From Tetranychus cinnabarinus (Eukaryota; Arthropoda; Arachnida; Trombidiformes; Tetranychidae): a DNA stretch of 64,000 bases. Each line of letters opens with the position of its first letter. The first letter of the stretch is position 1. The stretch is taken from assembly GCA_022266195.1 (NCBI GenBank), contig WHVY01000001.1, positions 5,890,001 to 5,954,000 of the forward strand, read 5' to 3'. A model generated the notes under the pieces. The model saw only the letters and a list, made by a program, of their open reading frames with translations. It was not told the DNA's origin and ran no database searches. A program made the position numbers and the translations under genes. This document shows positions 11,440 to 20,157 of the stretch, one piece after another.

Positions 11440-11889
11440 GTGGACGCAATATTAAAACTATCAACAAACTTTACTGTGCCAGCAAAAGAATACCTCCCCT
11501 CAACAAGTGAATATACATCAAGTGATAAAGCAAGCAAACAAGGATTACTGAACAATGAACTAGTTAAAAACACCGCGAAGAACAAATCATCAAATCTAGA
11601 ATACAAAGAAAATATAAAAATTATTATTGCTCACAGAAAAGGATATGGATGGGAAGCAAATGAAGATATTAAACAAGCTTTCCAGTTCAAACGAGATAAT
11701 AAAAGGGTATACCATCACATCAAAGAAAATATCACAAGTGAAACCATCCTCAAGATCATTCAACTGACAGACTACAACCTGGAAATAATATTAGCAGACT
11801 TTAAAATAATAATACTTGAACAAGAAGAAGATGAAGTTGAGATATCAAAAATCATAGAATATTTCTTCGAAAACTACCTCGAAAATTAA
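11440..11889 (+). CDS. Hypothetical A-rich ORF, 149 residues or fewer
   Basis: An open frame with the same A-rich, Lys/Glu/Ile-rich style as the broken region at 9430-10797, from which a non-coding gap and a repeat separate it. The annotated first codon is not an ATG: TGG ACG reading suggests the frame is open at its 5' end. It ends with an acidic stretch and ENYLEN. A second frame begins just upstream with MGAVSSESTV at about 11376 and stops at about 11450. It is possibly the 3' part of the same decayed element. No family is recognised. Confidence 0.3.
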   Translation: MDAILKLSTNFTVPAKEYLPSTSEYTSSDKASKQGLLNNELVKNTAKNKSSNLEYKENIKIIIAHRKGYGWEANEDIKQAFQFKRDNKRVYHHIKENITSETILKIIQLTDYNLEIILADFKIIILEQEEDEVEISKIIEYFFENYLEN

Positions 11890-11899
11890 ATTATTAATA

Positions 11900-12330
11900 A
11901 ATGGAGAAAAATTCATTTTACTGATGTATTTTTTGATGGTCAATCAGGAAATGCACTTATTTTAAGAAATGAAATTTCTCTTTTCTGTAAAACACATCAA
12001 GTTCAATTTTCAGTTAAACCTTCCACATTCTATGGTCGTAAAAGTTAGAAAGCTGAAACTGATTACTTGTCGATAAAAATCGTTAGTACACATCATGAAA
12101 TCAATACTTTTTTCAATTTATCAACAGTTCTCTTAATTTTGGCCATTAACTTAAAACTTTGAACATCAATATTTCGAAAATAGCATTACTTACAATCATC
12201 ATTCATTGAGCAAACATTAGATTTTATTATGAACTTTAATATATTGAAATATACAATTATTCAAGATTCTACAAAAAGATTTTAGCATTGTATTACTTAT
12301 GTTGTCAGATTTGAGACTGGCTTTATCAAG
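11900..12330 (+). repeat. Diverged copy (D) of the 24.7-26.8 kb foldback repeat unit
   Basis: Blocks such as TTTTTGATGGTCAATCAGG, TATCAACAGTTCTC and ATATTTCGAAAATAGCA follow the same order as in the unit at 26230-26590, with many substitutions. It is an older solitary copy of that repeat family, in the same orientation as arm C, and follows directly after the A-rich ORF. Confidence 0.65.
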
Positions 12331-12464
12331 ATAAAATTTTCCCTATTTGCTCAAAGAGCATAAAGTTGAAATCAAATTCAAAAGTGTTCGCCGATCACAT
12401 TGATATAGCCGTCACATTGGTAGGCTAAAAATTTTGTGGCTCTCTTAACGGCTTTGTCCAGGTT

Positions 12465-13030
12465 AGTTGTTTTTTGAGGTTAGTTTAGGTGGGATTAGGT
12501 TAGATTAGGAAAACTCAAAAATTGTCTTTTGAGTAAAGAGTTTGGTGAAAAATCTGATTCCTCAGCTATTTGGAATTTCGAGGTCAATTTCTTCAATGAA
12601 CATTCATCAGAAGAACTTTTTAATTGAATAAATCAAATCAGTTTAATGCCTTCTAGGCAGAAAATTTTACAAATTTCAAATCCAATGAAATTTTAGCCAT
12701 ACTTTGGCTACGGTCAGAGTTGAAATTTTGGATTTCTTATTCTGACGATGAGTTTTTTCATTAAGAATTTGAGTTTTTCAAACGTTTAATCATTTGCAAC
12801 CTAGAATATCCTAACCTAACCAACCATAACCAAATCTAAAGATTGCAAATTTTGTATTTCTTATTCTGACGATGGATTTTTTATCCTAACCTAACCTACC
12901 CTAACCTAATCTAAAGATTTCAACTTTTGTATTTCTTATTCTGACGATGGATTTTTTTCATTGAGAATTCGAATTTTTAAATGTTTTAGATTTTCAACCT
13001 AACCTAGCCTAACCTAACCTACTAATTGAA
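12465..13030. repeat. Degenerate TTAGG/CCTAA-like arrays within a tandem repeat
   Basis: Four short arrays with five-base periodicity occur: TTAGG-oriented at about 12470-12510, and CCTAA-oriented at about 12808-12832, 12884-12920 and 12990-13025. The last three alternate with copies of a unit containing TTTCTTATTCTGACGATG (12737, 12858 and 12931), so together they form an imperfect tandem repeat. TTAGG is the ancestral arthropod telomere repeat; these are interstitial and degenerate. Confidence 0.7.
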
Positions 13031-13087
13031 ATGATTTAAACTTGTGGGCATACTTTGGCCGTAGCCAAATCTACACAATATACACTT

Positions 13088-13140
13088 GTATAAAGTCAAA
13101 ACATGAAATTTTTGCGTAAAGATTGTGGTCAAACTAAAAG
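13088..13140 (+). repeat. Short repeat shared with 2772-2825
   Basis: This is the partner of the fragment at 2772-2825, including GAAATTTTTGCG and a stretch reading TCAAACTAAA. It borders the OB-fold-like exon fragment. Confidence 0.6.
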
Positions 13141-13337
13141 GTGATATGACAAGATGACTTGCCTAAAGGAATAGTTGGATCTAACTCTATTGATGCACAA
13201 CCCGAAACAGTCAGAAGACGGCTTTTGTGAGTCATTTTAGCACGCCTTATTACAATTATATCACCAAGAGAAGGCTTAAATTCATCTGGTGAAAGATTCC
13301 AAATAGATACACGAATCTCGGCAGAGGAGTCCCAACA
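13134..13337 (-). pseudogene. Isolated exon encoding an OB-fold-like (RPA/POT1-type) segment
   Basis: On the minus strand a 3' splice-site-like CTAG at 13338-13341 is followed by 65 stop-free codons and then a stop. The product has the pattern of a single-strand DNA-binding OB fold: VSIWN, then FKPSLGDIIVIRRAKM, then LLTVSGCASIELDP. Known RPA1, SOSS-B and POT1 domains share the W/F plus GDI(I/V) plus R-x-K spacing. No upstream or downstream exon was found. The 3' end runs straight into the short repeat at 13088-13140. It is most likely a duplicated exon fragment rather than a working gene. Which OB protein it came from is unclear. Confidence 0.45.
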
Positions 13338-14663
13338 CTAGCCCCAATGAAGTTACTTTTTAACAATTAAAGAATTGTATTGAGAGAAGCCTCTTCTCCT
13401 TCACTTTTTGGTTCAAATTACTCTTTCTTATCTTGCACCAGATTTACATTTAGGACTAGGCATTTAAGACACATTTTAATGCCTTATTTCGTCATTGAAT
13501 GCCTTGTTAGTAAAATCCTCTTGGAAGTTTTAAAATTAGCAGCTAGTTAATCATGTTATAGATGTGCATCAATTTAATTGTAAAACTATGCTCTTTAATT
13601 TTGATACATAATTAATTCTAATTAATCATGCCATTCTTTCTCAAATGAACTTTGAATGAGCTCCTTTAAAACAGTTTGCCAAATCCATGTTAAAAAACCA
13701 TAGAGAAATAATTGAGACATGACTATTTTACATATTTAGCTGCAGAAAGGTCGATTGAAAAGTTTTGGACACGTTATAAAAATTAGCATTGAAAAAGGCC
13801 AAATTGAGCAAAAATTTGGATTAATTTGAAAAATTTTAATATTTTAATTTTAACAAATTTTATCCAATAAAATAGAAACTTTTGGCAAAAGTTTTTTTCC
13901 AGACTCAATCAAAAACTCGACTTATTCAGTAGAAAAGGAATATTTTCATGCATCAAATGAAAAATATTTTAAAATTTTAAACTTGTCATATTGCAGTTAA
14001 GCTTCAAAAATGCGGAATCTATTAACAGGTCGCCCTTGTAAGTGGCCTTAGCTTAGTAAAACTGTAAATGTGCAACTGATGACAAGTTCAAGACAATAGA
14101 CAGGATGCATTCCGATTTACTAAATGATGATTAGGTACTACCATTGGCACCATCAAATAATTATTGTTGGAGGCATTCAATAAGTAACAAGTAATAGTAA
14201 AGAAGTAGAACTTTGAACGACAAAGAATAGAATCAGTCATTTACCATATCAAGTCAAGACGGTATCAGGTCAATGTAAATCATCCAGGAAAAGTATAAAA
14301 AAATCTTATTTTATTCAACAATTTTCAGATTAATATTATCATAAACGAAAGAGTGTCAAAGAGCATGTTTGTTACTTTAGACGCCAATAAAATATGGAAG
14401 ATTTTCGATGGGAGGTTATTACGAACTGAATGGTGAATAGCTCAAAATACAAATTTCTATGTAATGATCTTTTCATAATTGAAATTTGTTTAGATACAAG
14501 TTGACCGTTTTCGTCAATGGGAAGGAACTACAGATGGCTAAACCTTAATGGGTATAAACTTGCACTGTTGTTTGTTAACTAGCAATTACTCTTTTATTGA
14601 TTTTTTCCTCATTTGTTTGTTGAACCAGTTTCTGGTTTATCTTTCGGCTAGTTCAGGTTTTAT
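13338..14663. other. Gene-poor stretch
   Basis: AT-rich sequence with stops in all frames. I see no gene, array or clear element. Confidence 0.5.
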
Positions 14664-15043
14664 TGAACTTGCCGAGATTTCTTTCATTTTAAACATTTGT
14701 GCACAAAATATTTACCTTCTGTTAAAATTAGCAACTCTGTCTATGTTAGATGTTCAGGGTCATTCTTTTTTCTGTTTCTTTCATTCTGAATTTTGAAATA
14801 AAGGACGATTTTGAAGATTCAGAAGATTGAGAGTTGGTCCGATCAGTTTAATTTTGAATAAACATTTTGCTGATTTGAATTGATTAGTTGCGCTCTAATT
14901 TAAAATATTTAGATTTAGATATGATTTAAAGATGATTATATCAGATGATTTTGAGGTATAATAATTTGTTGGTTCAGAATTTGATGAAAAATCAGAGAAA
15001 AATTCAAATTGGTTAACACTGTTTACACATTCGAATTAAGGAA
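14664..15043. repeat. Downstream flank of acyl-CoA dehydrogenase copy 1, duplicated at 2198-2584
   Basis: Non-coding flank from GAACTTGCCGAGATTTC to the stop codon of the dehydrogenase. It matches 2198-2584 closely and fixes the extent of the segmental copy. Confidence 0.85.
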
Positions 15044-17246
15044 TCACATTCCTTTCTTAGCCAACTCTGTAATGTGTTCACGAGCAATGACCATTCTTTG
15101 AATTTCTCCAGTTCCTTCGTAAATTTGTAATATTTTTGCATCTCTCATCAATTTTTCAACAGGATATTCAGCATTGAAACCAGCGCCACCAAAAACTTGA
15201 ACCGCTTCGGTTGCTGATCGATTAGCAATGTCACCAGAGTAGCATTTAGCTATTGAGGCCATCAAAGTGTTTCTCTTTCCATTATCATGAAGCCATGCAG
15301 CCTTAAGATAAGCCAGTTTGGCAGTTTCAACTCCAATCATCATATCAGCCAATTTAAATTGGATTGCCTGGTAATTGGCGATAGGCTAGCCAAACAGAAA
15401 GAAAAGAAGAAAAATTGTTAGCATGATTTGTTATGAATTTTAGCATTGTCATGACATTAATAAATTTAAATCAAGTTATTTACATTTCAATCTTAATAAA
15501 CCAAAACTGAATTCACCAATCTAATTTCCAGTATTCAAAAGTAATTCATCAAGATAGATCAATAGTGATAGACTATTTTTACAATTCATTTCGTTATCAG
15601 AAGCATTTAAATTCATTACAGATTTAACTTCTTTAATCTAAAGCAATCTCCGTATGAATAAGTATCATGGATGTCTGAACAAGATCTAAATAAATTGGTT
15701 AAATAAGTATAACATAAGTACAAAAGATAAAATGGCCTGTAAATACATAATTTCTATGAGCTAGATAATAGACTTGCAACTTCCAAGTACAAAGTCCTTA
15801 AATAAAAGATAAAATCTCTCATTGAATAGATTTGTGTGCTTAACCTGACTTTGAACTTTGAGTGTTGCAATGCGATTCTGTTGAAACACTGTTTATCACA
15901 AAAAATTTTCTGACAAGTTTCCTTTCCATGCCCTAAAAGTCCAAACTCTTAACCCAAAAGTCAAAGTTTTTGAAATAATTCCTTCGAGCAAATAAGCATA
16001 CAGAAGTAATAAATAAATAAGGGATACCCTATAGATTGATAATCTGCAAAGAACGAGATAACAATCTGAAGAAACCAGGTATTACTACAAGTACAAAGTT
16101 CGTAAATAAAAGATAAAATCTCTCATTGAATAGATTTGAGCGCTTCCCCTGAGTAAATTATGAAAACTTTATAAAACTAATACCAAAAAATTCTCTGTAA
16201 AACCCAATAAAAATAGTAAATAGGTTTAAAGTTTATAAGACAATGCCTAAGAATTTTCGATTTGACTTTTCTGAATTAATGAAAAATCTTTCATTTACCT
16301 GTCCAAACGCTTTCCTTTCCAATGCATATTTGCTTGCTTCATCAAGACATCTTCGAGCTAACCCAACACCCATAGCAGCAACAGCTGGACGAGTAAAGTC
16401 AAAAGCTGACATGGCAACCAAGAAACCTTTACCTTCAGGTCCAACCATATTTTGTTTGGGAACTTTGACATTTTCGAAGATTATGCCTCTTGTATCTGAA
16501 CAACGTTGACCCATATTCCATTCCTTACGTCCGGGTGTAACTCCTGGTGTATCTCTGTCTACAACAAAACCAGTAAAGGCCTCGCTAGTTTTAGCCTTAG
16601 GATCTGGGTTCGTTCTGGTTAGCACAAAGAACCACTTAGCAGTACCTCCGTTGGTGATCCACATCTTTTGTCCATTAATGATCCAATCTCCGTCCTCATT
16701 TTTTACAGCTTTAGTCTTCAATCCTGAAACATCAGATCCAGTTCCGGGTTCTGTTACACCATATGCACCCATCACTGGCTCAGAAGCAATCCATCCTAAG
16801 TACTTTTGCTTCAGTTCTTCTGATCCATATAAAAGGATAGGTGCACCAGCAAGGGCATTGCTACCCAAAACTGTTGAAATTCCTGTACAACCATAGGAAA
16901 TTTCTTCTCCAATCAATAAACTGTCAGTTAGAGAGAGACCTGGTCCACCATATTTTGTTGGCACAAAAAAGTTCATTAATCCTAAGGAATGAGCTTTTTT
17001 GATGATATCCCATGGGTATTCACCAGTTTTATCGTAGTAGGCAGCTTTAGGTATAATTTCATCACGAGTAAACTTTGATGATAATTCAATAAAACTTTTA
17101 CTTTCCTCTGAAGGCTCAAAATTAAAACCTGTTGATTCATTCCTTGACGTAAACTTATTTCCGTTCAAATTTGATGTTAATAAAGGTCTAGTAGAGGACA
17201 TAGACCGACCAACGGCAGCTCTTGCAAAAACAACTAGATTAACCAT
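15044..17246 (-). CDS. ACADM: Medium-chain acyl-CoA dehydrogenase (copy 1), mitochondrial
   Basis: Two exons (17246-16299 and 15385-15044) joined at a GTAAAT donor and a pyrimidine-rich CTAG acceptor encode 429 residues, close to the usual 421. The enzyme removes two hydrogens from medium-chain acyl-CoA in the first step of mitochondrial beta-oxidation, using FAD and passing electrons to ETF. The N-terminus MVNLVVFARAAVGR is Arg-rich, Asp/Glu-free and fits a mitochondrial presequence. Visible family motifs include YDKTGEYP, YGVTEPGTGSDVSG, QKMWITNGG, MGQRCSDTRG, FTRPAVAA and, near the C-terminus, QIYEGT holding the catalytic Glu. The start was chosen because the frame upstream has no ATG. The 913-bp intron carries a direct repeat, whereas the paralog's intron at the same position is 120 bp. 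Confidence 0.93.
15783..16153 (+). repeat. Direct repeat inside the dehydrogenase intron
   Basis: A unit of about 60 bases, with core AAATAAAAGATAAAATCTCTC followed by ATTGAATAGATTTG, occurs at about 15783-15848 and 16087-16153. It lies entirely in the intron between the two coding exons and probably reflects local duplication that enlarged this intron. Confidence 0.75.
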
Positions 17247-17383
17247 GTTGGAATGAAATGATATATTATGCAAAAACAATATAAAATTAACTCTTATTAA
17301 TTGATAATTTTTGTAAGTTCCTGCTTCATTAAACGCACTTATATTGGTGTCAAATGAAAAAAACTGAAATGGTAAACAAACAA

Positions 17384-17400
17384 CAGCACCATCTATGATT
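17384..17400. promoter_or_regulatory. CAGCACCATCTATGATT motif upstream of acyl-CoA dehydrogenase
   Basis: The same 17-base word occurs at 19992-20008, upstream of Sec3, and a variant GGCGCCATCTATGGTT lies at 33559-33574. The reverse strand reads ATAGATGG(C/T)GC, which resembles the AGATGGCGC core reported for arthropod CTCF. The position is about 140 bases before the start codon. A regulatory role is an inference. Confidence 0.3.
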
Positions 17401-17687
17401 ATAGACTGAAACAATTGTGTTTCTCAATAAACTGTGACGATGTAATGATTAAAATGTCATTACATAACTCAGTGCTTGATAACCGCTAGTTATTGCGACT
17501 GATATTTTTGGTTATTAACACTAGTTATTGGAATGGGTTTGTTAACAAACCCATAGAGAGTTAAATGAAATAATTGAATTCAATTTTTGGTTAAATCCAA
17601 CAAATCTTATCAATAAAGAAGAGATAAAAATTTTTAGCCATAAATTGACCAATTGTGTCTTCAGCTTTTACTTTCATTATGTAAGCT

Positions 17688-17784
17688 TTTTAAACAACTC
17701 TTGCTCGGTGATATGATAGTGAATACACTCGGGCTTCGCCCTCGTGCATCTAACCATCATATCACCTCGCAATCGTTGTTTAAA
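17688..17784. repeat. 97-bp hairpin with GC-rich tip
   Basis: An imperfect palindrome runs from TTTAAACAACTCTTGCTCGG to CCTCGCAATCGTTGTTTAAA, with inner stem GGTGATATGAT/ATCATATCACC and a tip reading CTCGGGCTTCGCCCTCG. The tip is much more GC-rich than its surroundings. It may be a very small foldback element or a structured RNA. No coding capacity is seen. Confidence 0.7.
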
Positions 17785-18245
17785 TATACTAACACTAATA
17801 ATAATAATAAATCATTTAACAACACGAAATAATGTATCCACTAGCAGTCCAACATTAGCTTTTACCTCGGATAGAGATCTTTTTCATATTAATAAACTGT
17901 CACCTGAAAAGCCCTTAGGTAAAGGTCTAAAAGAGTGACATTGAAATGTAAACTATTAGATCACTATCAAAGTTGTCTTCAAAGTGTTAAAGAAAGCTGT
18001 TAAAAGAAATTGAATCAATCATCATTTCTACTATAAAACGCTAACAAACACATTTCAAACTAAACAATTAGAGTTTACCTTGTTTTTAATTTCTCTAGTA
18101 CTGGTTCAATTGTTTCCTTGGAAATTTAATTTCTTCACTAATAATATAAATGTAAGTAAAGTTTCAATTGCCGATGCTGTGAACAAAGCTGGTGTTGATC
18201 AACTCAAACTCAAAAAATTTCTTTAATATAATGTTTTTCCCAGTT

Positions 18246-19010
18246 CTTTAATTTTTGCTTCATTCTAACCTATGCGGAAAAACTTTGAGACAAATTGTTC
18301 AGATGCAATTTTACAATTAAGAAGTAATAATTATAAAACATTTTATACATCAGTCAAAAGCTAAAAATCAGTATTTTCTGGTAGAGTCATTTAATCCACC
18401 CTCAGGGACAAGATTATCTTTTGTTTTGGCGTTTTTCGCAGGCTTCCAAAATTCATGCTTAGGAAATTTTCGCAAAGAGTTGCTACACTAATTTGTCTAT
18501 ATTAATTGATTCCAATGAGTTTAAAGTCCTAAAAATTTCCAGCATATACTTTAAACCTCAGGCAATCGAATGATGTTTATTAGAAAGAAGTTCATGAAAG
18601 CAATATGAATTAAATAACTTAAGAGCGAACGCATAGAAAATCCATTTTGAAACAGAAGCATTTGAGCTGACTGAAGCGCGATTGATTAATGCAAAAATCG
18701 ACTAATCTAATGAAGCTATTTTTCTGAAATTTGATCTGAGTAAATAAATGTCCATCATGCTCATTTCCCTAAAATTTCAAGTCTATTGAAAATATAATTG
18801 CTGAGAAAAAAGAAAAAATTGTAGAAATAACTTGTCTCAAAGTTTCTCCGCATAGGTTATTTCTGAGTCTTGTAAGGTTGTTGGAAGATATGTAAGACTT
18901 AAGACGTTAAGTTTGAATTTTCTTACAGCTATTTAATTTTTGCTTCATTCTGTTTCTGGTTCTTGTAAGGTTGTTGAAAGATTTATCATGTAACTATTTC
19001 CATTTAGTGT
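18246..19010 (+). repeat. Tandem duplication split by a MITE
   Basis: TTTAATTTTTGCTTCATTCT occurs at 18248-18267 and again at 18930-18949. TCTTGTAAGGTTGTTG follows in both, at 18872 and 18959. The first copy is interrupted exactly by the element at 18268-18857. So a direct duplication of roughly 90 bases formed first and the element inserted later. Confidence 0.75.
18268..18857. mobile_element. 590-bp non-autonomous element with 26-bp TIRs, TA target site
   Basis: Terminal inverted repeats start ACCTATGCGGAAAAACTTTG and end CAAAGTTTCTCCGCATAGGT, and TA flanks both ends (18266-18267, 18858-18859). The interior has no transposase frame. It is inserted in the intron-like part of the PHGDH pseudogene. 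Confidence 0.88.
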
Positions 19011-19943
19011 TAATTTATCTCTTTCTTCAGTAGATCTGTATCAGTATGTCTACCTTCATCGTCTTTCATCTCAAGATTATCAGTAATGATTGTTAATTTG
19101 ATCCGCGAAACATTGCTTATCATCGATCATAATGTAGTAATTTCATCTGCTGTTCCAATGTTCCATCTATTAAACTAATCTAATTTATAAAAATCATTTT
19201 TATTGTTTTTTATCCAGGATTATGACGCTTTGGCTATGAGATCGTAAACTAAGGTGACAAAGTTATTGATGCTGGTGGACAGTTGAAAGTCATCAGTCGT
19301 GCTTAGACTCGTGTCTCAGGCTCGACCCATAGTCGCTGCCTTTTCAAAACTAAAATCTGGTGTTTGGAAAAAGAATCTTTCAAAGGAAACGAAGTGATGA
19401 ACAAGACTAACTTGGGTCGGATAATCGGCCGCGAAGTCACATGCCGTATGCAAGCTTTCAACATGTGAACAAATGGTTATATTCCTTTCGTTTCTCCTGA
19501 AGTTGCTCGATTGTTTGCTGTCAAATATATGGCATTGGAGGGATTAAAGTCTGGACAAGTAACAGGAGCAGCTCTTAATGTTTATTAAGAGGAACCATGT
19601 AAATTCACTGAGCTTCTGGCACATCCTAAGGTTGTCTGTACTCCTCATCTAGGTGCAAATACTAGAGAGGCACAATTCAAAATGACAGAAGAAATTAGTC
19701 TTCGATTTTTTACTTCCATGGACGGAGATTCACTATTCCCGGTGCCGTTAATGCTGATGAAATACTTTTAAAAATTCTTTCTTGTGCTCTTGAATAATCT
19801 GTATTCATGTTCATTTGATCATACTCATACATTTTCGTGTCATATTAGTTAAATAGTATACACTATGAAATAGTCGATAAATAAACGATCAATAAGAAAA
19901 CGTTCATCTCTTTTTTTGAAGGACTTTCTGTCAAAGAGTTGAA

Positions 19944-20008
19944 CTGTTTGATTGTCTGTCAAATACAAAAAATAATAAACAGACAATCAAACAGCACCAT
20001 CTATGATT
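19944..20008. promoter_or_regulatory. 16-bp perfect hairpin and CACCATCTATGATT motif upstream of Sec3
   Basis: CTGTTTGATTGTCTGT (19944-19959) and its exact complement (19979-19994) flank a 19-base loop. The second arm overlaps the word CAGCACCATCTATGATT, also found upstream of acyl-CoA dehydrogenase copy 1. The pair sits about 160 bases before the Sec3 start codon. The function is unknown: it may be a regulatory site or the scar of a small element. Confidence 0.35.
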
Positions 20009-20157
20009 TTAAACTGGAATAAAAAAAATCTCGCAAGAGAGATTAATAAAATTAATGTTGTTTACATTTGACAAAACTGTCATCTCTTAAACCTAAATTG
20101 TTATAACTTTTTTTTCATTTGTTTTGATAATCGACAATTTGCTCAATCATCAATACG

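Larger units (their letters stand above)
18150..19797 (+). pseudogene. D-3-phosphoglycerate dehydrogenase pseudogene
   Basis: The first piece (about 18150-18215) reads KVSIADAVNKAGVDQL, like the N-terminus of PHGDH. After a long interruption, a preserved acceptor (TTTTATCCAG) at 19218 precedes DYDALAMRS, and the frame continues in pieces to LGRIIGREVTCRMQAF, SGQVTGAALNVY, CTPHLGANTREAQ and VNADEILL, ending at 19797. The functional enzyme makes serine precursor from 3-phosphoglycerate. Here there are several in-frame stops, frameshifts and a missing central part of the substrate and NAD domain, so no enzyme is possible. A 590-bp element sits in the first intron. The parent gene is not in this window. 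Confidence 0.85.

Noticed and set aside
11376..11450. A frame starting MGAVSSESTVNKTPIELL resembling a myristoylated Gag-type N-terminus
   Set aside because: Only about 25 codons before a stop and no protease, polymerase or long terminal repeats nearby; too little to call a retroelement.
14548..14796. A hydrophobic 82-codon frame before the acyl-CoA dehydrogenase flank
   Set aside because: It overlaps duplicated non-coding flank, is disrupted in the copy at 2198-2340, and is explained by T-rich sequence.
16243..16896. Plus-strand frames opposite acyl-CoA dehydrogenase copy 1
   Set aside because: They mirror conserved minus-strand coding sequence and have no independent features.
17415..17743. 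Possible additional N-terminal coding for acyl-CoA dehydrogenase
   Set aside because: No ATG in frame upstream of 17246, and the residues do not resemble a presequence; treated as leader.
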